Shown piece after piece: positions 1 to 10,490 of a stretch of 51,535 bases of DNA (positions within the stretch are counted from its first letter, which is position 1; every line of letters begins with the position of its first letter). A program made the translations under genes and the position numbers. The notes under the pieces are model-generated. The model searched no databases and was not told the origin of the DNA. It saw only the letters and a list, made by a program, of their open reading frames with translations. Source of the DNA: Hydrogenophaga sp. (GTDB lineage Bacteria; Pseudomonadota; Gammaproteobacteria; Burkholderiales; Burkholderiaceae_C); contig NZ_JAHCKK010000023.1 in assembly GCF_026125825.1 (NCBI RefSeq), positions 1-51,535 on the forward strand, written 5' to 3'.

Positions 1-1506
1 CTGATCGTTCTCCATGTAGCGCTCAATGATCGCGTCCAGCACAGCGTAGTCCGGCAGGCTGTCCTGGTCCTTCTGATCGGGCCGCAGTTCGGCGCTGGGC
101 GGGCGCGTGATGATGCGCTCCGGAATGGGATTCGCGCCTGTGCCGTAAGGGTCGTGCGCGTTGCGCCAGCGGGCCAGCTTGAAGACCATGGTCTTGGCAA
201 CGTCCTTGATGACGGCAAACCCGCCGGCCATGTCGCCATACAGCGTGCAATAGCCCGTGGCCATCTCGCTCTTGTTACCGGTGGTCAGCACGATGCTGCC
301 GAACTTGTTGGACAGGGCCATGAGCAGGGTACCGCGGATGCGCGCCTGCAGGTTCTCTTCCGTCGTGTCTTCGGGCAGGCCAGCGAACTCGCTGGCCAGG
401 CTGGCCTTGAACGCTTCAAACTGGGGAGCGATGGCAATTTCGTCATAGCGCACGCCCATGCGCGCGGCCATGTCACGCGCATCGATCCAGGAGATGTCGG
501 CGGTGTAGGGCGACGGCATCATCACGGTGCGCACCCGGTCCTTGCCCAGGGCATCGACTGCGATGGCCAGCACCAGGGCCGAGTCGATGCCACCCGACAA
601 GCCAAGAATGGCCCCTGGAAAGCCGTTCTTGCCGAGGTAGTCGCGCACGCCCAGCACCAAAGCGTGCCAGAGGTCGGCCTCCGGACTGTGGGCGCGGTCG
701 GTCTCGGCCGTGATCTGCCAACCCGCGCCCTCCCGCGCAAAAACCACATCGAACAGCGCTTCCTCGAAGCTCACCGCCCGACCGGCCAGCGCGCCGTCGG
801 CGGCCAGCACGAAGCTGCGCCCCTCGAAGACGATTTCGTCCTGCCCGCCCACCAGGTGCGCGTAGACCAGCGGCAGGCCGGTGGAGCGCACCCGCTCCCG
901 CATGGTGGCTTCGCGCTCGCCACCCTTGCCGGCGTGGAACGGAGAGGCATTGATGACAGCGAGCAGTTCGGCGCCGGCTGCGAGGGCGTCGGCGGCGGGG
1001 GTATCGAACCAGGCGTCTTCGCAGATCAGCAGGCCGACGCGAACGCCCTCCACGTCGATCACGCAAGGCGCGCTGCCTGGCACGAAGTAGCGCCGCTCGT
1101 CGAACACCTGGTAGTTGGGCAGTTCGCGCTTGGCATAGGTGTGCGTCAACCGGCCCTCGCACAACACGCTCGCCACGTTGTGCAGGGAGGCCACGGCCAC
1201 GCCGCGTTCGCGCCTTTCGACCGTTGCGCCGGGCATCCGCGCGGGATGTCCCACCACGATGTGCAGGCCTTTGAGGTGGGCCGTTCCGTCGACGATGACT
1301 TTGAGGGCATCATCGCACGCATCGATGAACGCTGGCCGCAGGAAAAGATCCTCGGCCGCATAGCCGCAGAGGGCCAACTCCGGTGTGAGCAGCAGACGCG
1401 CGCCACGGGCATGGGCCTGGGCGGCGGCATCGATGATTTTCCGGGCGTTGCCCACCATGTCGCCCACCACGAAGTTGAGCTGGGCCACGCAAATGGAGAG
1501 AGTCAT
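1..1506 (-). CDS. nadE: NAD+ synthase, glutamine-hydrolysing (3' end cut by window edge)
   Basis: This is the last enzyme of NAD+ biosynthesis: it amidates deamido-NAD+ with ATP, using ammonia released from glutamine. The N-terminal half is a nitrilase-fold glutaminase with the expected triad: Glu43 in TPELALCGY, Lys126 in YAKRELPNY and Cys162 in LICEDAWF. The C-terminal half is the synthetase domain with the pyrophosphate-loop motif SGGIDS near residue 303. The 502 visible codons run off the left edge, so the C-terminus is missing; family members are usually about 540-570 residues. The start ATG at 1506 opens directly into MTLSICVAQLN, a typical nitrilase beginning. It is divergent from the acyltransferase gene, with only about 56 bp between them. 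Confidence 0.96.
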   Translation of the reverse strand, partial: MTLSICVAQLNFVVGDMVGNARKIIDAAAQAHARGARLLLTPELALCGYAAEDLFLRPAFIDACDDALKVIVDGTAHLKGLHIVVGHPARMPGATVERRERGVAVASLHNVASVLCEGRLTHTYAKRELPNYQVFDERRYFVPGSAPCVIDVEGVRVGLLICEDAWFDTPAADALAAGAELLAVINASPFHAGKGGEREATMRERVRSTGLPLVYAHLVGGQDEIVFEGRSFVLAADGALAGRAVSFEEALFDVVFAREGAGWQITAETDRAHSPEADLWHALVLGVRDYLGKNGFPGAILGLSGGIDSALVLAIAVDALGKDRVRTVMMPSPYTADISWIDARDMAARMGVRYDEIAIAPQFEAFKASLASEFAGLPEDTTEENLQARIRGTLLMALSNKFGSIVLTTGNKSEMATGYCTLYGDMAGGFAVIKDVAKTMVFKLARWRNAHDPYGTGANPIPERIITRPPSAELRPDQKDQDSLPDYAVLDAIIERYMENDQ

Positions 1507-1562
1507 GGAGTCTGGAAACCTTGCAGAAAAGGCCGCAAAAACGCGGTGGGCGGGAGCCGTGT

Positions 1563-2732
1563 TTGTCTGAAATCGATTATGTCACCCGGGTCTTCGCCTC
1601 ACCGATGGCGATCGATGCCGCCGCCTGGAACGCGCTGCTGGAGAACGAGCCCGACCCCAGCCCCTTCATGCGCCATGAGTACCTGAGCGCGCTGCACGAA
1701 AGCGGCAGTGCGAGGGAGGCCACGGGGTGGCAGGCGCAATTCGTGACGCTGTGGCAAGGCCATGTGCTGCACGCGGCCTGCCCGATGTACCTCAAGAGCC
1801 ATTCCTACGGGGAATACGTGTTCGACTGGGCCTGGGCCAACGCGTACGCCCAGCATGGACTGGACTACTACCCCAAGGCGCTGGTGGCCGTGCCGTTCAC
1901 GCCGGTACCCGGCGCCCGCCTGCTGGCCCGCGATCCGGCTTCGCGAGCGGCATTGGTCAAGGCCTTGATCGAGCACGCCCGCCAGGAACAACTGTCGTCG
2001 CTGCACCTGCTCTTTGCGCAGCCCCACGACATCGACGCCTGTCACGCTGCCGGCATGATGCTCAGACACACGGTGCAGTTCCACTGGACGAACCGCGATG
2101 CGAAGGGCCGGCCTTTCGACGATTTCGAGCAATTTCTCGCCAGCCTGCAACAGGAAAAACGCAAGAAAATCCGGCAGGAACGGCGCAAGGTGGCAGACGC
2201 GGGCGTGCGCTTTCGCTGGTCGCGCGGTGCCGACATTTCAGACGCCGATTGGGACTTTTTCTACCGTTGCTACGAGCGCACCTACCTCGAACATGGCAAC
2301 GCGCCCTATCTGAACCGGGGCTTTTTCGACCGCGTGTCCAAGGCCATGCCGCCGCACTGGCTGCTGTTCATCGCGGAGCGCGAAGGCCGGCCCATGGCCT
2401 GCAGCTTGATCGGGATCGATGATCGCTCTGGCGTGGCCTACGGGCGCTACTGGGGTGCGTTGGAGCGGGTGGACTGCCTGCATTTCGAGGCCTGCTACTA
2501 CCAACCGCTGGCCTGGTGCCTGGCGAACGGCTTTGTGCGCTTTGAAGGCGGCGCCCAGGGCGAGCACAAGATGGCACGCGCCCTGTTGCCTGTGAAGACG
2601 ACCAGTGCCCACTGGCTGGCTCATCCCGCGTTCGCCGATGCGGTGGAACGCTTCCTGGAACGCGAAGGCCAGGGGATCGGCGAATACCTCGATCACCTGG
2701 CCTTGCGAAATCCGCTCAAGGCATCGCCCTGA
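1563..2732 (+). CDS. FemAB/GNAT-like N-acyltransferase (PF04339-type)
   Basis: About 389 residues resembling the proteobacterial FemAB-like acyltransferase family (often labelled 'GNAT family' or 'peptidogalycan biosynthesis'). The family has a double GNAT-type fold and presumably transfers an acyl or aminoacyl group, but its substrate is not established. Recognisable stretches are the basic QQEKRKKIRQERRKV segment in the middle, the YLNRGFFDRV region, and the EGGAQGEHKMARALLPV stretch near the C-terminus. The frame has no ATG until 1605. A TTG at 1563 (start SEIDYVTRVF) lies 6 nt after a GGGAG element and fits family N-termini better; TTG 1521 and ATG 1605 are alternatives. No signal peptide or membrane segment is visible, so it is probably cytoplasmic. 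Confidence 0.8.
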   Translation: MSEIDYVTRVFASPMAIDAAAWNALLENEPDPSPFMRHEYLSALHESGSAREATGWQAQFVTLWQGHVLHAACPMYLKSHSYGEYVFDWAWANAYAQHGLDYYPKALVAVPFTPVPGARLLARDPASRAALVKALIEHARQEQLSSLHLLFAQPHDIDACHAAGMMLRHTVQFHWTNRDAKGRPFDDFEQFLASLQQEKRKKIRQERRKVADAGVRFRWSRGADISDADWDFFYRCYERTYLEHGNAPYLNRGFFDRVSKAMPPHWLLFIAEREGRPMACSLIGIDDRSGVAYGRYWGALERVDCLHFEACYYQPLAWCLANGFVRFEGGAQGEHKMARALLPVKTTSAHWLAHPAFADAVERFLEREGQGIGEYLDHLALRNPLKASP

Positions 2733-2742
2733 GCATGGGCCA

Positions 2743-3282
2743 TCAGGCCTGGTTTGCCTTGTTGTAGTTCGCAATGCCGTCCAGGATTTCTTGGTGGGCC
2801 GCGTCCTTGCCTTCCCAGCCGATCACCTTCACCCATTTGCCGGGCTCGAGGTCCTTGTAGTGCTCGAAGAAGTGCTGGATGGTGTTCAGGCGCATCGGAT
2901 TCAGGTCTTCGGGCTTCTGCCACTGGGTGTAGATCGACAGAATCTTGTCGGTCGGCACCGCCAGCACCTTGCCGTCTTCGCCGGCCTCGTCCTGCATCTT
3001 CAGGATGCCGATTGCGCGGCAGGGCACAACCACACCAGGGATGAGCGGCACCGGGGTGATCACCAGCACGTCGACCGGATCGCCGTCGCCGGAAATCGTC
3101 TTGGGCACATAACCATAGTTGGTCGGGTAGTGCATGGCCGTGCTCATGAAGCGGTCCACGAAGATCGCGCCGGTTTCCTTGTCCACCTCGTACTTGATCG
3201 GGTCGGCGTTCATCGGGATCTCAATGATCACGTTGAACGATTCGGGAACGTTTTTGCCAGGGGTGACGTTGTCAAGGGACAT
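2743..3282 (-). CDS. ppa: Soluble inorganic pyrophosphatase (family I)
   Basis: Hydrolyses cytoplasmic pyrophosphate to two phosphates with Mg2+, pulling biosynthetic reactions forward. The 179-residue protein has the family I signature DGDPVDVLV with metal-binding Asp66, Asp68 and Asp71. Lys30 and Arg44 match the substrate-binding Lys29 and Arg43 of the E. coli enzyme with a one-residue offset, and the length equals the usual bacterial hexameric form. It is convergent with the FemAB-like gene (10 bp gap). It is divergent from hppA, so the cytosolic and membrane pyrophosphatases sit back to back across a 303-bp control region. Confidence 0.98.
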   Translation of the reverse strand: MSLDNVTPGKNVPESFNVIIEIPMNADPIKYEVDKETGAIFVDRFMSTAMHYPTNYGYVPKTISGDGDPVDVLVITPVPLIPGVVVPCRAIGILKMQDEAGEDGKVLAVPTDKILSIYTQWQKPEDLNPMRLNTIQHFFEHYKDLEPGKWVKVIGWEGKDAAHQEILDGIANYNKANQA

Positions 3283-3585
3283 GTTGATAAGGTCGTGGTT
3301 TGGAAAGGGGCTGTTTCGGCCCGGCGGGCCTGCCGGCGAACAAAGGCGCGCCTGGAATGGGCCCGGCGCGCCTAGGATTTACCCTGATTTTACCGACTCC
3401 AGGCTGACAAACCCGCCCACAAACGATAGCCAGGCGGCATTTCCCCGCTAAATTCAAGGGGTTGGCCAATCGCCCTGTTTCAACGCCGTGCAACGCGGCG
3501 CAAACCGGCAGCGAGGAAGCAACGCAGCGGGGGCAGCCCCGGAGGCGTTGCCCCCTCCAAGTCGAAACAAGCAGGAGTAACTCTC
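3283..3585. promoter_or_regulatory. ppa-hppA divergent intergenic region
   Basis: A 303-bp stretch without a gene. It contains an inverted repeat with AGGCGCGCC/GGCGCGCCT arms at 3344-3373 on the ppa side and a TAAATT hexamer at 3449-3454 that could be the hppA -10. A GGGGGCA/TGCCCCC stem lies at 3529-3555 in the hppA leader, and a strong ribosome binding site (AGGAG, 3573-3577) sits 8 nt before the hppA ATG. I see no match to a known riboswitch. The role of the two repeats is unknown. Confidence 0.5.
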
Positions 3586-5649
<2,064 letters not shown>

Positions 5650-5665
5650 TCCCGCTGGCGATGGT

Positions 5666-6301
5666 TCAAGAGGCCCGCTTCGGCGGGCCTTTTTTCTGCC
5701 CCCCTTCCACGGCGGCTCCGGCCAGCAGGCGAACCACCGCACTGGCGCTGGGGGTCAGGCGGTCGAGCTGAGCAGCTTCGCCACGTTCGATCGCCTGCAG
5801 CACCAGCTCCTGGATGCCGCCCACGGCCGCCACCGCCATGGTCGCAGAGAGCACCTCACGCTCGGCGTTGATCGTCTCCAGCATGAAATCGGCCAGGTGT
5901 TGCATCACCTCGCGGCGCACCAGCGCCCCCGCCGGCCCGAGGTGGTGGATTTCCACAAACAGCATTCGGATCAACTGCGGCCCGCTCGCCAGATGCGCCA
6001 GATAGGCGCCCAGGGCGTGCTCGACCTGGTCCTGCCAAGGGCGTTCGGGCTGCACCGCTTCGCGCAAGGTGCGCAGTGCGGAGGCGCTCGCAGCCCGGTA
6101 CAGATCGAGGAAGCAAGCGTCCTTGTCCTTGAAATGCTCGTAGAACGTGCGTTTGGACACACCCGCCTCGGCGACCACAGCCGCGATCGACGTGGCCGCC
6201 AGACCCTGGGTCGCCGCCACTGTGGCCATGGCCTGCAGCAGGCGCCCCCGGTGTTCGTTGGGCACTGGGGTGTCGGTGCTGCGGGTGTTCTTCGTCTTCA
6301 T
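5666..6301 (-). CDS. TetR/AcrR family transcriptional regulator
   Basis: A 211-residue regulator with an N-terminal TetR-type helix-turn-helix (about residues 15-60: LLQAMATVAATQGLAATSIA, then GVSKRTFYEHFKDKDACFLD), followed by a variable helical ligand domain. The longer reading frame upstream lacks family similarity, so I place the start at ATG 6301 (MKTKNTRSTD). It is divergent from the metal-dependent hydrolase. An 18-bp dyad (6379-6396) between the two genes is a good operator candidate, implying that it represses the hydrolase and perhaps itself. The last codons are encoded by the hppA terminator hairpin on the opposite strand, so the 3' ends overlap. The ligand is not predictable. Confidence 0.9.
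   Translation of the reverse strand: MKTKNTRSTDTPVPNEHRGRLLQAMATVAATQGLAATSIAAVVAEAGVSKRTFYEHFKDKDACFLDLYRAASASALRTLREAVQPERPWQDQVEHALGAYLAHLASGPQLIRMLFVEIHHLGPAGALVRREVMQHLADFMLETINAEREVLSATMAVAAVGGIQELVLQAIERGEAAQLDRLTPSASAVVRLLAGAAVEGGQKKGPPKRAS
5671..5696 (+). terminator. Rho-independent terminator of hppA (overlaps the TetR 3' end)
   Basis: Perfect 8-bp stem AGGCCCGC / GCGGGCCT with a TTCG tetraloop, followed by a run of T. It lies inside the last codons of the convergent TetR gene. Confidence 0.92.
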
Positions 6302-6378
6302 GGACGGCCATCTTAGATGGCCTGTGCCCCGGTCTTCGCCGCTTGACAGTCCGCGGCAAAAATCGCACCATAGGGAAT

Positions 6379-6396
6379 TGGTACGATGCAGTACCA
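6379..6396. promoter_or_regulatory. Candidate TetR operator TGGTAC-N6-GTACCA
   Basis: TGGTACGATGCAGTACCA has perfect 6-bp arms around a 6-bp centre, the size expected for a TetR dimer. It lies between the divergent TetR and hydrolase genes, 23 nt before the hydrolase start. It is downstream of a TTGACA hexamer at 6343-6348 whose -10 partner is indistinct (CATAGG region, 6370-6375). Binding there would block hydrolase transcription. Confidence 0.65.
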
Positions 6397-6419
6397 CCAC
6401 TTGCCAAGCTCCGCCCACC

Positions 6420-7250
6420 ATGACCGAACTCGTTGTCCGCCGCCTGCTGATCGACCTGGAACAACCCGTGGCCCGCCACTGGTGCGGCGGCGACGCCTTT
6501 CTCACCGCCTGGTTCAACGCGCTCTCGATGAGCTTTCCCATCGGCGAGCAGTTCTTCATCGACTCGGTGCGCAACGGCTTCAAGGCTTTGCCGCCGCAGC
6601 GCCAGGCCGAGCTGCAGGCCGAGGTTCAGGGTTTCGTGGGGCAAGAGGCCACCCACCGGCGCATTCATGCGCTGTTCAATGCGCAAATCGAGAAACACGG
6701 CCTGGTGAACGATTGGGAGCCGCGGGCGCGCGAACGCCTCCGGTTGCTGGAAGGCACCGACCCGCGCCATGGCCTGGCCATCACCGCAGCCAACGAACAT
6801 TTCACCGCCCTGTTCGCCGAGTGGCTGCTGTCGCACCCGCAGTTGCTCGACGGCTGCGAGCCCCGATTGAAAACGCTGTGGCTCTGGCACAGCGCCGAAG
6901 AGGCGGAACACAAGTGCACCGCCTTTGACCTGTACCAGGCGCTCGACGGCAGCCACACTTGGCGCTCGACATGGATGCGCCGCATCACACTGGTCTTTCT
7001 CACCGACACCTTGCGCCAGACCGTGAACAACCTCCAACGCGACGGCACGCTCTGGCGTTGGAGCACCTGGCGCAGCGCGGCCCGCCATATGCTCGGCCGC
7101 GACGGCCTTCTGCGCCAGACCTTCAAACCCTGGCGCGCCTACTTCCGCCGCGACTTCCACCCAGACCAGCAATCCAGCGACCTCTCCGCCAACTGGCTGC
7201 GCGACAACGCGACGCAGTACACCCGGGTGGGGCGCGCCGAGCCTGCGTGA
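6420..7250 (+). CDS. Metal-dependent hydrolase, PF10118 type
   Basis: 276 residues resembling the predicted metal-dependent hydrolases of PF10118, a ferritin-like all-helical family often found beside TetR regulators. Potential metal ligands occur in GQEATHRRIHALFN (about residue 75), AANEHFTALFAEW (about residue 125) and HSAEEAEHKCTAFDLY (about residues 157-172). The WLWHSAEEAEHK pattern is the family hallmark. The biochemical substrate is unknown. The start ATG at 6420 gives the MTELVVRRLLI terminus; upstream in-frame codons run through the operator and the TetR gene and are rejected. No Shine-Dalgarno is evident. Regulation by the divergent TetR is inferred from the dyad. Confidence 0.85.
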   Translation: MTELVVRRLLIDLEQPVARHWCGGDAFLTAWFNALSMSFPIGEQFFIDSVRNGFKALPPQRQAELQAEVQGFVGQEATHRRIHALFNAQIEKHGLVNDWEPRARERLRLLEGTDPRHGLAITAANEHFTALFAEWLLSHPQLLDGCEPRLKTLWLWHSAEEAEHKCTAFDLYQALDGSHTWRSTWMRRITLVFLTDTLRQTVNNLQRDGTLWRWSTWRSAARHMLGRDGLLRQTFKPWRAYFRRDFHPDQQSSDLSANWLRDNATQYTRVGRAEPA

Positions 7251-7330
7251 CCTGAGCCACGCGGGACGGAAATGCCCTCGTGGCATCTCCGGTACCCCCG
7301 GTGTTCCCGTGCATCCGGCGGTCACTCGCC

Positions 7331-7336
7331 CATAAT
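7331..7336 (+). promoter_or_regulatory. -10-like CATAAT just upstream of moaA
   Basis: CATAAT ends 6 nt before the moaA ATG with no Shine-Dalgarno between. If used, transcription would start at or next to the start codon. No good -35 is visible. Confidence 0.45.
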
Positions 7337-7342
7337 CGGCCC

Positions 7343-8458
7343 ATGTCCGAACGCGTCATCCCCCTGATCGACCAGCGCCTGGTGTCGGTGCCCGCGCGCA
7401 TCCCTCAGATCGGCACCACTCCGATCGGCCGGGTCGGCGACCAGCTGGGCCGCCCACTGCGCGACCTGCGCATCAGCGTGACCGACCGTTGCAACTTCCG
7501 CTGCAGTTATTGCATGCCGAAGGACATCTTCGACAAAGACTACCCCTACCTGCCGCACAGTTCGCTGCTGACCTTCGAGGAGATCACGCGCGTGGCCCGC
7601 CAGTTCGTCGCGCACGGCGTGCAGAAAATCCGCCTGACCGGTGGCGAGCCGCTGCTGCGCAAGAACCTCGAGATCCTGATCGAACAGCTGGCCGCGCTGC
7701 GCACGGTGGAAGGCCAGCCGCTGGACATCACCTTGACAACCAACGGCTCGCTGCTTGCGCGCAAGGCGCTCGCGCTCAAGGCGGCGGGCCTTCAAAGGGT
7801 CACGGTCAGCCTCGACGGGCTGGACGACACCATCTTCCGAGCCATGAACGACGTCGACTTCCCCGTGGCCGACGTGCTTGACGGCATCGCTGCCGCGCAG
7901 GCCGCAGGCCTGGGGCCGATCAAGGTCAACATGGTGGTCAAGCGCGGCACGAACGACCACGAGATCCTGCCCATGGCGCGCCACTTCAAGGGCACCGGCA
8001 TTGTGCTGCGCTTCATCGAGTACATGGATGTGGGCGCCACCAATGGCTGGCGCATGGACGAGGTGCTGCCCAGCGCCGAGGTGGTGCAACGCATCCACCG
8101 CGAGCTCCCGCTGGTGCAGCTCGGTGCATCGGCTCCAGGCGAGACCGCCGAGCGCTGGGGCTACGCCGATGGCTCAGGCGAGATCGGCGTGATCAGCAGC
8201 GTGACGCAGGCTTTCTGCAGCGACTGCAACCGCGCGCGCCTGTCCACGGAAGGCCAGCTCTATCTCTGCCTCTTCGCCAGCCAGGGCCACGACTTGCGTC
8301 ACCTGATCCGGGGCGATGCCACCGACGAGCAGCTCGCCAGCGCGATTGCGGCAATCTGGCAAGGCCGTGGCGACCGTTATTCCGAGCTGCGCGCCAGCCT
8401 GCCGCCCGAAGCGGGTGCAGGCACCCGCCGCGTCGAGATGAGCTACATCGGCGGCTAG
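7343..8458 (+). CDS. moaA: GTP 3',8-cyclase (molybdenum cofactor biosynthesis protein A)
   Basis: Radical SAM enzyme catalysing the first step of molybdopterin synthesis, GTP to 3',8-cyclo-7,8-dihydro-GTP. The N-terminal cluster motif CNFRCSYC (about residues 50-57) binds the SAM-linked 4Fe-4S cluster. The second, substrate-binding cluster is visible near the C-terminus as CSDCN followed by CLF. The protein ends in the family's characteristic Gly-Gly (SYIGG). The 371-residue length includes a longer N-terminal arm than in E. coli. It is first in a same-strand moaA-mobA-moeA series that provides early, nucleotide-attachment and molybdate-insertion steps; the other Moco genes are not in the window. 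Confidence 0.97.
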   Translation: MSERVIPLIDQRLVSVPARIPQIGTTPIGRVGDQLGRPLRDLRISVTDRCNFRCSYCMPKDIFDKDYPYLPHSSLLTFEEITRVARQFVAHGVQKIRLTGGEPLLRKNLEILIEQLAALRTVEGQPLDITLTTNGSLLARKALALKAAGLQRVTVSLDGLDDTIFRAMNDVDFPVADVLDGIAAAQAAGLGPIKVNMVVKRGTNDHEILPMARHFKGTGIVLRFIEYMDVGATNGWRMDEVLPSAEVVQRIHRELPLVQLGASAPGETAERWGYADGSGEIGVISSVTQAFCSDCNRARLSTEGQLYLCLFASQGHDLRHLIRGDATDEQLASAIAAIWQGRGDRYSELRASLPPEAGAGTRRVEMSYIGG

Positions 8459-8554
8459 TACGATGACCCCCACGCGCCATCGCTGCACGAGCCGCTGCCA
8501 CCCCTGTGAGCCCGCCTTGCCTGGAGCCACCTCGAAAGGCGGCCTGCCTACCCC

Positions 8555-9178
8555 ATGATCCATTCCCATCAAATCACGGGCCTCGTGCTCGCCGGCGGCC
8601 GCGGCTCGCGCATGGGCGGCGTCGACAAAGGCCTGCAGAACTTCAACAGCACGCCTCTGGCGCTGCACGCCTTGCTGCGCCTGCAGATGCAGGAAGGCGG
8701 ACTGGTCGGCGGTCAGATGGTCAACGCCAACCGCAACCTGGCGGCCTACGAGGCGTTCGGCGTTCCCGTCTGGCCCGACACGCTGGATGGCTACGCAGGC
8801 CCACTGGCCGGCTTCATGACCGGCCTGGAGCGCTGCGAAACCCCTTACCTGCTCACGGTGCCTTGCGACACCCCCCTCTTCCCGCTTGACCTTGCCCCCC
8901 GCCTGGCGCAGGCGTTCGAGGACAGCAGCACCGAGATCGCCATGGCCGCCGCCCCGGAGGAAGACGGCCAGTTGCGGCCCCAGCCCGTGTTCTGCCTGCT
9001 GCGGGTGGACCTCATGGAGAGCCTGCTGGCCTTCACGCACGGCGGGGGGCGCAAGATCGATCGCTGGACGGACCAGCACCGCACGGTGATCGTGCCCTTC
9101 GACCGGCCAGGTGACGACCCCAGGGCCTTCTTCAACGCCAACACCCTGGCCGAACTGCACGCCCTCGAGAAGGGCTGA
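8555..9178 (+). CDS. mobA: Molybdenum cofactor guanylyltransferase
   Basis: Transfers GMP from GTP to Mo-molybdopterin to make the MGD cofactor used by DMSO-reductase-family enzymes such as nitrate reductases and formate dehydrogenases. The 207-residue protein starts with the nucleotidyltransferase loop [17 protein letters not shown] (residues 12-28) and has the conserved [10 protein letters not shown] and VPCDTPLFP segments, the latter holding the Mg2+-binding Asp. It lies 96 bp after moaA and 28 bp before moeA, probably in one transcription unit. Its presence implies the host makes bis-MGD enzymes. Confidence 0.95.
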   Translation: MIHSHQITGLVLAGGRGSRMGGVDKGLQNFNSTPLALHALLRLQMQEGGLVGGQMVNANRNLAAYEAFGVPVWPDTLDGYAGPLAGFMTGLERCETPYLLTVPCDTPLFPLDLAPRLAQAFEDSSTEIAMAAAPEEDGQLRPQPVFCLLRVDLMESLLAFTHGGGRKIDRWTDQHRTVIVPFDRPGDDPRAFFNANTLAELHALEKG

Positions 9179-9206
9179 GCGTTCCGGCCCTTCCGTTCGT
9201 CTTTCC

Positions 9207-10484
9207 ATGAAATCCATCGAGCAGATCGCGGCCGAACTGCAGGGCTATGACCCGCAGGCCATCAGCGCCGAACGCGTGAATCACTTCCTGGCCCGCCTGG
9301 TCGAACCCATCACCGCGACAGAAGGCCTCGGCGTCTTCGACGCGTTGGGCCGGGTCCTGGCGCAGGACGTGGTCTCACCGATCAGCGTGCCGCCGCACGA
9401 CAACTCCGCCATGGACGGTTTTGCCTTCGACAGCAGGCAACTGCGCCCGGGCGAACCGCTGGGCCTGCGCGTGGCGGGGACGGCCTTCGCTGGCAAGGCC
9501 TGGGCCGGCAGCGTGGGCCCTGGCGAATGCCTGAAGATCATGACGGGCGCCATCATGCCGAATGGGCTGGACACCGTGGTGCCACTTGAATTCGTGAAAA
9601 CGGAAGGCGAACGCATCGTGGTGCCACCCAACGTCGTCGGCCCGGGCGACAACCGCCGCCTTCTGGGCGAAGACCTCATGGCCGGCGAAGCCGCACTGCG
9701 CCAGGGCCAGGTGCTCGGCCCTGCGGCGCTGGGCTTGCTGGCCAGCCTGGGTCTGCCCACCGTGAAGGTGTTCCGCCGCGTGAAGGTGGCCTACTTCTCC
9801 ACCGGCGACGAGATTCTGAGCCTGGGCGAAACGCCGCGCGAAGGCGCGGTGTACGACAGCAACCGCTACACCGTCTTTGGCCTGCTCACCCGTCTGGGCG
9901 CGCAAGTCATCGACATGGGCGTGGTGCGCGATGAGCCCGCCGAGCTGGAAGCCGCCTTTCGCACCGCCGCACTGCAGGCTGACGCCATCATCACCAGCGG
10001 CGGGGTAAGCATGGGCGAGGCCGACCACACCAAGGCCATGATGAAGCAGCTCGGCGACGTGGCCTTCTGGCGCATCGCGATGCGCCCGGGGCGGCCCATG
10101 GCGGTCGGCCGCATTGACGAGGCGGGCAAGAGCGCCGTGCTGTTTGGACTGCCGGGCAATCCGGTGGCGGTGATGGTCACTTTCCTCGCCTTTGTTCGCC
10201 CCGCCCTGCAGCGACTCATGGGTGCTTCAGCCAGCGAGCCGGTGCTCTTGCAGGCGCGCAGCGGCGAAGCGCTGCGCAAGAAGCCGGGCCGCACCGAGTA
10301 CCAGCGCGGCATCGTCACCCGCACGCCCGATGGCGCGCTCAGCGTGCGCACCACGGGCAACCAGGGTTCGGGTGTGCTCAGCTCGATGGTGGAGGCCAAC
10401 GGCCTGATCGTGCTGCACCACGGCCAGGGCAATGTCGCCGTGGGCGACACGGTGGACGTGATGATGTTCGACGGCGCGATCTGA
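9207..10484 (+). CDS. moeA: Molybdopterin molybdenumtransferase
   Basis: Inserts molybdate into adenylylated molybdopterin. The 425-residue protein shows the MoeA motifs in order: PPHDNSAMDGFAF (about residues 62-74), KIMTGAIMP (about 111), STGDEI, DSNRY, SGGVSMGEADH (about 263-273), MRPGRPM and FGLPGNPVA, followed by the C-terminal beta-barrel domain. ATG 9207 begins MKSIEQIAAELQGYD and has no strong Shine-Dalgarno. It is the last gene of the moaA-mobA-moeA series and is convergent with the RND pump gene, with only 6 bp between stop codons and no visible intrinsic terminator. Confidence 0.96.
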   Translation: MKSIEQIAAELQGYDPQAISAERVNHFLARLVEPITATEGLGVFDALGRVLAQDVVSPISVPPHDNSAMDGFAFDSRQLRPGEPLGLRVAGTAFAGKAWAGSVGPGECLKIMTGAIMPNGLDTVVPLEFVKTEGERIVVPPNVVGPGDNRRLLGEDLMAGEAALRQGQVLGPAALGLLASLGLPTVKVFRRVKVAYFSTGDEILSLGETPREGAVYDSNRYTVFGLLTRLGAQVIDMGVVRDEPAELEAAFRTAALQADAIITSGGVSMGEADHTKAMMKQLGDVAFWRIAMRPGRPMAVGRIDEAGKSAVLFGLPGNPVAVMVTFLAFVRPALQRLMGASASEPVLLQARSGEALRKKPGRTEYQRGIVTRTPDGALSVRTTGNQGSGVLSSMVEANGLIVLHHGQGNVAVGDTVDVMMFDGAI

Positions 10485-10490
10485 CCCCAT

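Noticed and set aside
3388-3410. Pho-box-like GAC repeats (11 bp apart) in the ppa-hppA region
   Set aside because: Only three bases of each repeat agree with the consensus and no -10 is placed correctly.
6302-6583. N-terminal extension of the TetR frame
   Set aside because: It would cover the operator and the divergent hydrolase start and has no similarity to TetR N-termini; ATG 6301 gives the normal HTH position.
7272-7286. ATGCC-CTCGT-GGCAT inverted repeat before moaA as terminator or Moco riboswitch
   Set aside because: The 5-bp stem is short, has no T-run, and the region lacks the length and conserved features of the Moco RNA motif.
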